From positions 1 through 32,413 of the forward strand of contig WJLX01000126.1 of NCBI GenBank assembly GCA_014728225.1: a stretch of DNA of 32,413 bases, written 5' to 3'. This document shows positions 31,572-32,413 of the stretch, piece by piece. Both the position numbers and the translations under genes were made by a program. Within the stretch, counting starts at the first letter, position 1; the number at the start of each line of letters is the position of its first letter. The notes under the pieces were generated by a model, which saw nothing but the letters and a program-made list of their open reading frames with translations, was not told the origin of the DNA and made no database searches. The stretch comes from Candidatus Coatesbacteria bacterium. GTDB taxonomy: Bacteria > RBG-13-66-14.

Positions 31572-32413
31572 ATGAAACAGCTCTGTTCGGTTGTATTCGT
31601 CCTGCTTCTCGTCATTCCCGGGTTGGCCGCCGTAGTGGAGGTCAATACCTCCAGCGCCACGGCCAGCGCCTGGAGCGAGCATTCGTCCTATCCCGCCGCC
31701 AACTCTCTAGACGGTAATTTCAACTCTTTCTGGACCAACGACCGCGGCTCCCATCCGACCACGGACGGCGCCGGTGACTGGTACCAGGTCGATTGGCCCG
31801 GCGACGTCGAGATCGGTTTCATCCGCACCGAGGGCCGCAGTTTTCAGAGCGGCTTCTACAGCATTCCCCAAGACGTGCGGTTGCATTTCTCCGACGGCAG
31901 CACCCTGGACTTCAACTTCGACGACACCACCCAGGACCATTGGGTCCAGGAGTATGACTTCTACGCCGACCAGCAGACGACGGACTTCGTCAAGATCGAG
32001 TTCCTGACTTATTACCACCACGTCTGGGAGTACATTCAGTACTACGAGGTGGACTTCTACTACGACGACGATACCGGTGACAGCAACCCGCCCGAGGTGA
32101 CGGGTCAGGACCCGGCCGACGGCGCCGTCGACGTTCCCCTCGACAGCGACATCGTCTTCCACGCCACCGATGACAACTCCGGCGTCGACACCGCGACCAT
32201 CGACTTCACCGCCGCTGACAGCACCCTCTCCGGCGGCGCCCTGACCATGGTCAGCCCGCTGGCCGACATCAACGGCACCCTGGACGTCGATGACACCGAT
32301 CCGCTGGACGTCATCTGCACCTTCACCGCCGACGCCGACCTGCCGGCCGACACCATCACCTGCACCGTCGCCGGCAGCCTGGCCGACAACGCGGGTAACA
32401 CCATGGGCTCCGA
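31572..32413 (+). CDS. Secreted discoidin (F5/8 C)-like protein with Ig-like domain, 3' end cut by window
   Basis: The frame from ATG 31572 is open to the window end, giving 280 residues plus a partial codon. AAAGGAG lies 6 nt upstream. A signal peptide covers about residues 1-20 (MKQLCSVVFVLLLVIPGLAA). Residues 22-165 resemble a discoidin-like carbohydrate or surface-binding domain (SSYPAANSLDGNFNSFW, WYQVDWPGDVEIGFIRTEG, DVRLHFSDGSTLDFNFDD). After a linker DDTGDSNPPEVTG, a Big_5/SbsA-like Ig domain starts (QDPADGAVDVPLDSDIVFHA, then DNSGVDTATIDFT). Such Ig domains repeat in long surface proteins, so the full protein is probably much larger and may end in a sorting domain. The opposite-strand frames here are shadows. 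Confidence 0.85.
   Translation, partial: MKQLCSVVFVLLLVIPGLAAVVEVNTSSATASAWSEHSSYPAANSLDGNFNSFWTNDRGSHPTTDGAGDWYQVDWPGDVEIGFIRTEGRSFQSGFYSIPQDVRLHFSDGSTLDFNFDDTTQDHWVQEYDFYADQQTTDFVKIEFLTYYHHVWEYIQYYEVDFYYDDDTGDSNPPEVTGQDPADGAVDVPLDSDIVFHATDDNSGVDTATIDFTAADSTLSGGALTMVSPLADINGTLDVDDTDPLDVICTFTADADLPADTITCTVAGSLADNAGNTMGS

Overview
The window is high-GC bacterial chromosome from a Gram-negative organism. Proteins with outer-membrane barrel endings, lipobox lipoproteins, long secreted peptidases and a C-terminal sorting-type Ig domain on a secreted M1 aminopeptidase point to an uncultivated lineage near the FCB group or an allied candidate phylum (Coatesbacteria or Zixibacteria-like). That placement is inferred from gene style only; there is no rRNA here to test it.

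Layout. 1-500: left-edge transposase relic, then a consensus promoter driving a lipoprotein (501-1094). 1419-5009 (-): full-length SMC, divergent from a secreted M1 aminopeptidase (5301-7559) and a TIGR03960/TIGR03936 fusion radical SAM protein (7679-10279). 10735-13470: a tight four-gene run of secreted proteins and a lipoprotein that look like repeats of one DcrB/PsbP-like fold. 13781-14638 (-): PflX-like radical SAM enzyme. 14.8-16.5 kb: decayed insertion sequence and debris. 16533-17441 (-): CAP-domain lipoprotein; 17604-18431: GNAT acetyltransferase; 18703-21499 (-): PQQ-type sugar dehydrogenase-like protein, outer-membrane protein and secreted protein. 21.6-24.25 kb: a graveyard of IS1595-type relics. 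24316-26505 (-): CBM9/DUF5916 outer-membrane protein. 26591-26678: tRNA-Leu(CAA). 27255-28679 (-): a small His-rich protein and an ArsR regulator separated by an IS derivative. 28881-30788 (-): S9 peptidase. 30.9-31.4 kb: another IS relic. 31572 to the right edge: secreted discoidin/Ig-like protein, cut by the window end.

Two things stand out. First, four copies of a 185-200 bp nested inverted-repeat element (10286-10474, 13556-13740, 18428-18627, 26965-27153) share one architecture: an outer helix, a 23-29 bp perfect inner helix and a bulged apical hairpin. Copies differ mainly by paired, compensatory changes. Three of the four lie just 3' of a gene and in that gene's sense orientation, so they look like a structured 3'-UTR or palindromic mobile element that I do not recognise. 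Second, at least seven relics of one IS1595 (ISXO2-like) family are present. Several share the same internal deletion of the catalytic core, and one still has an exact 8-bp target duplication, so core-less derivatives seem to have been mobilised in trans.

Most coding genes look like intact housekeeping or cell-envelope genes. No CRISPR array, prophage or classical defence system was seen.
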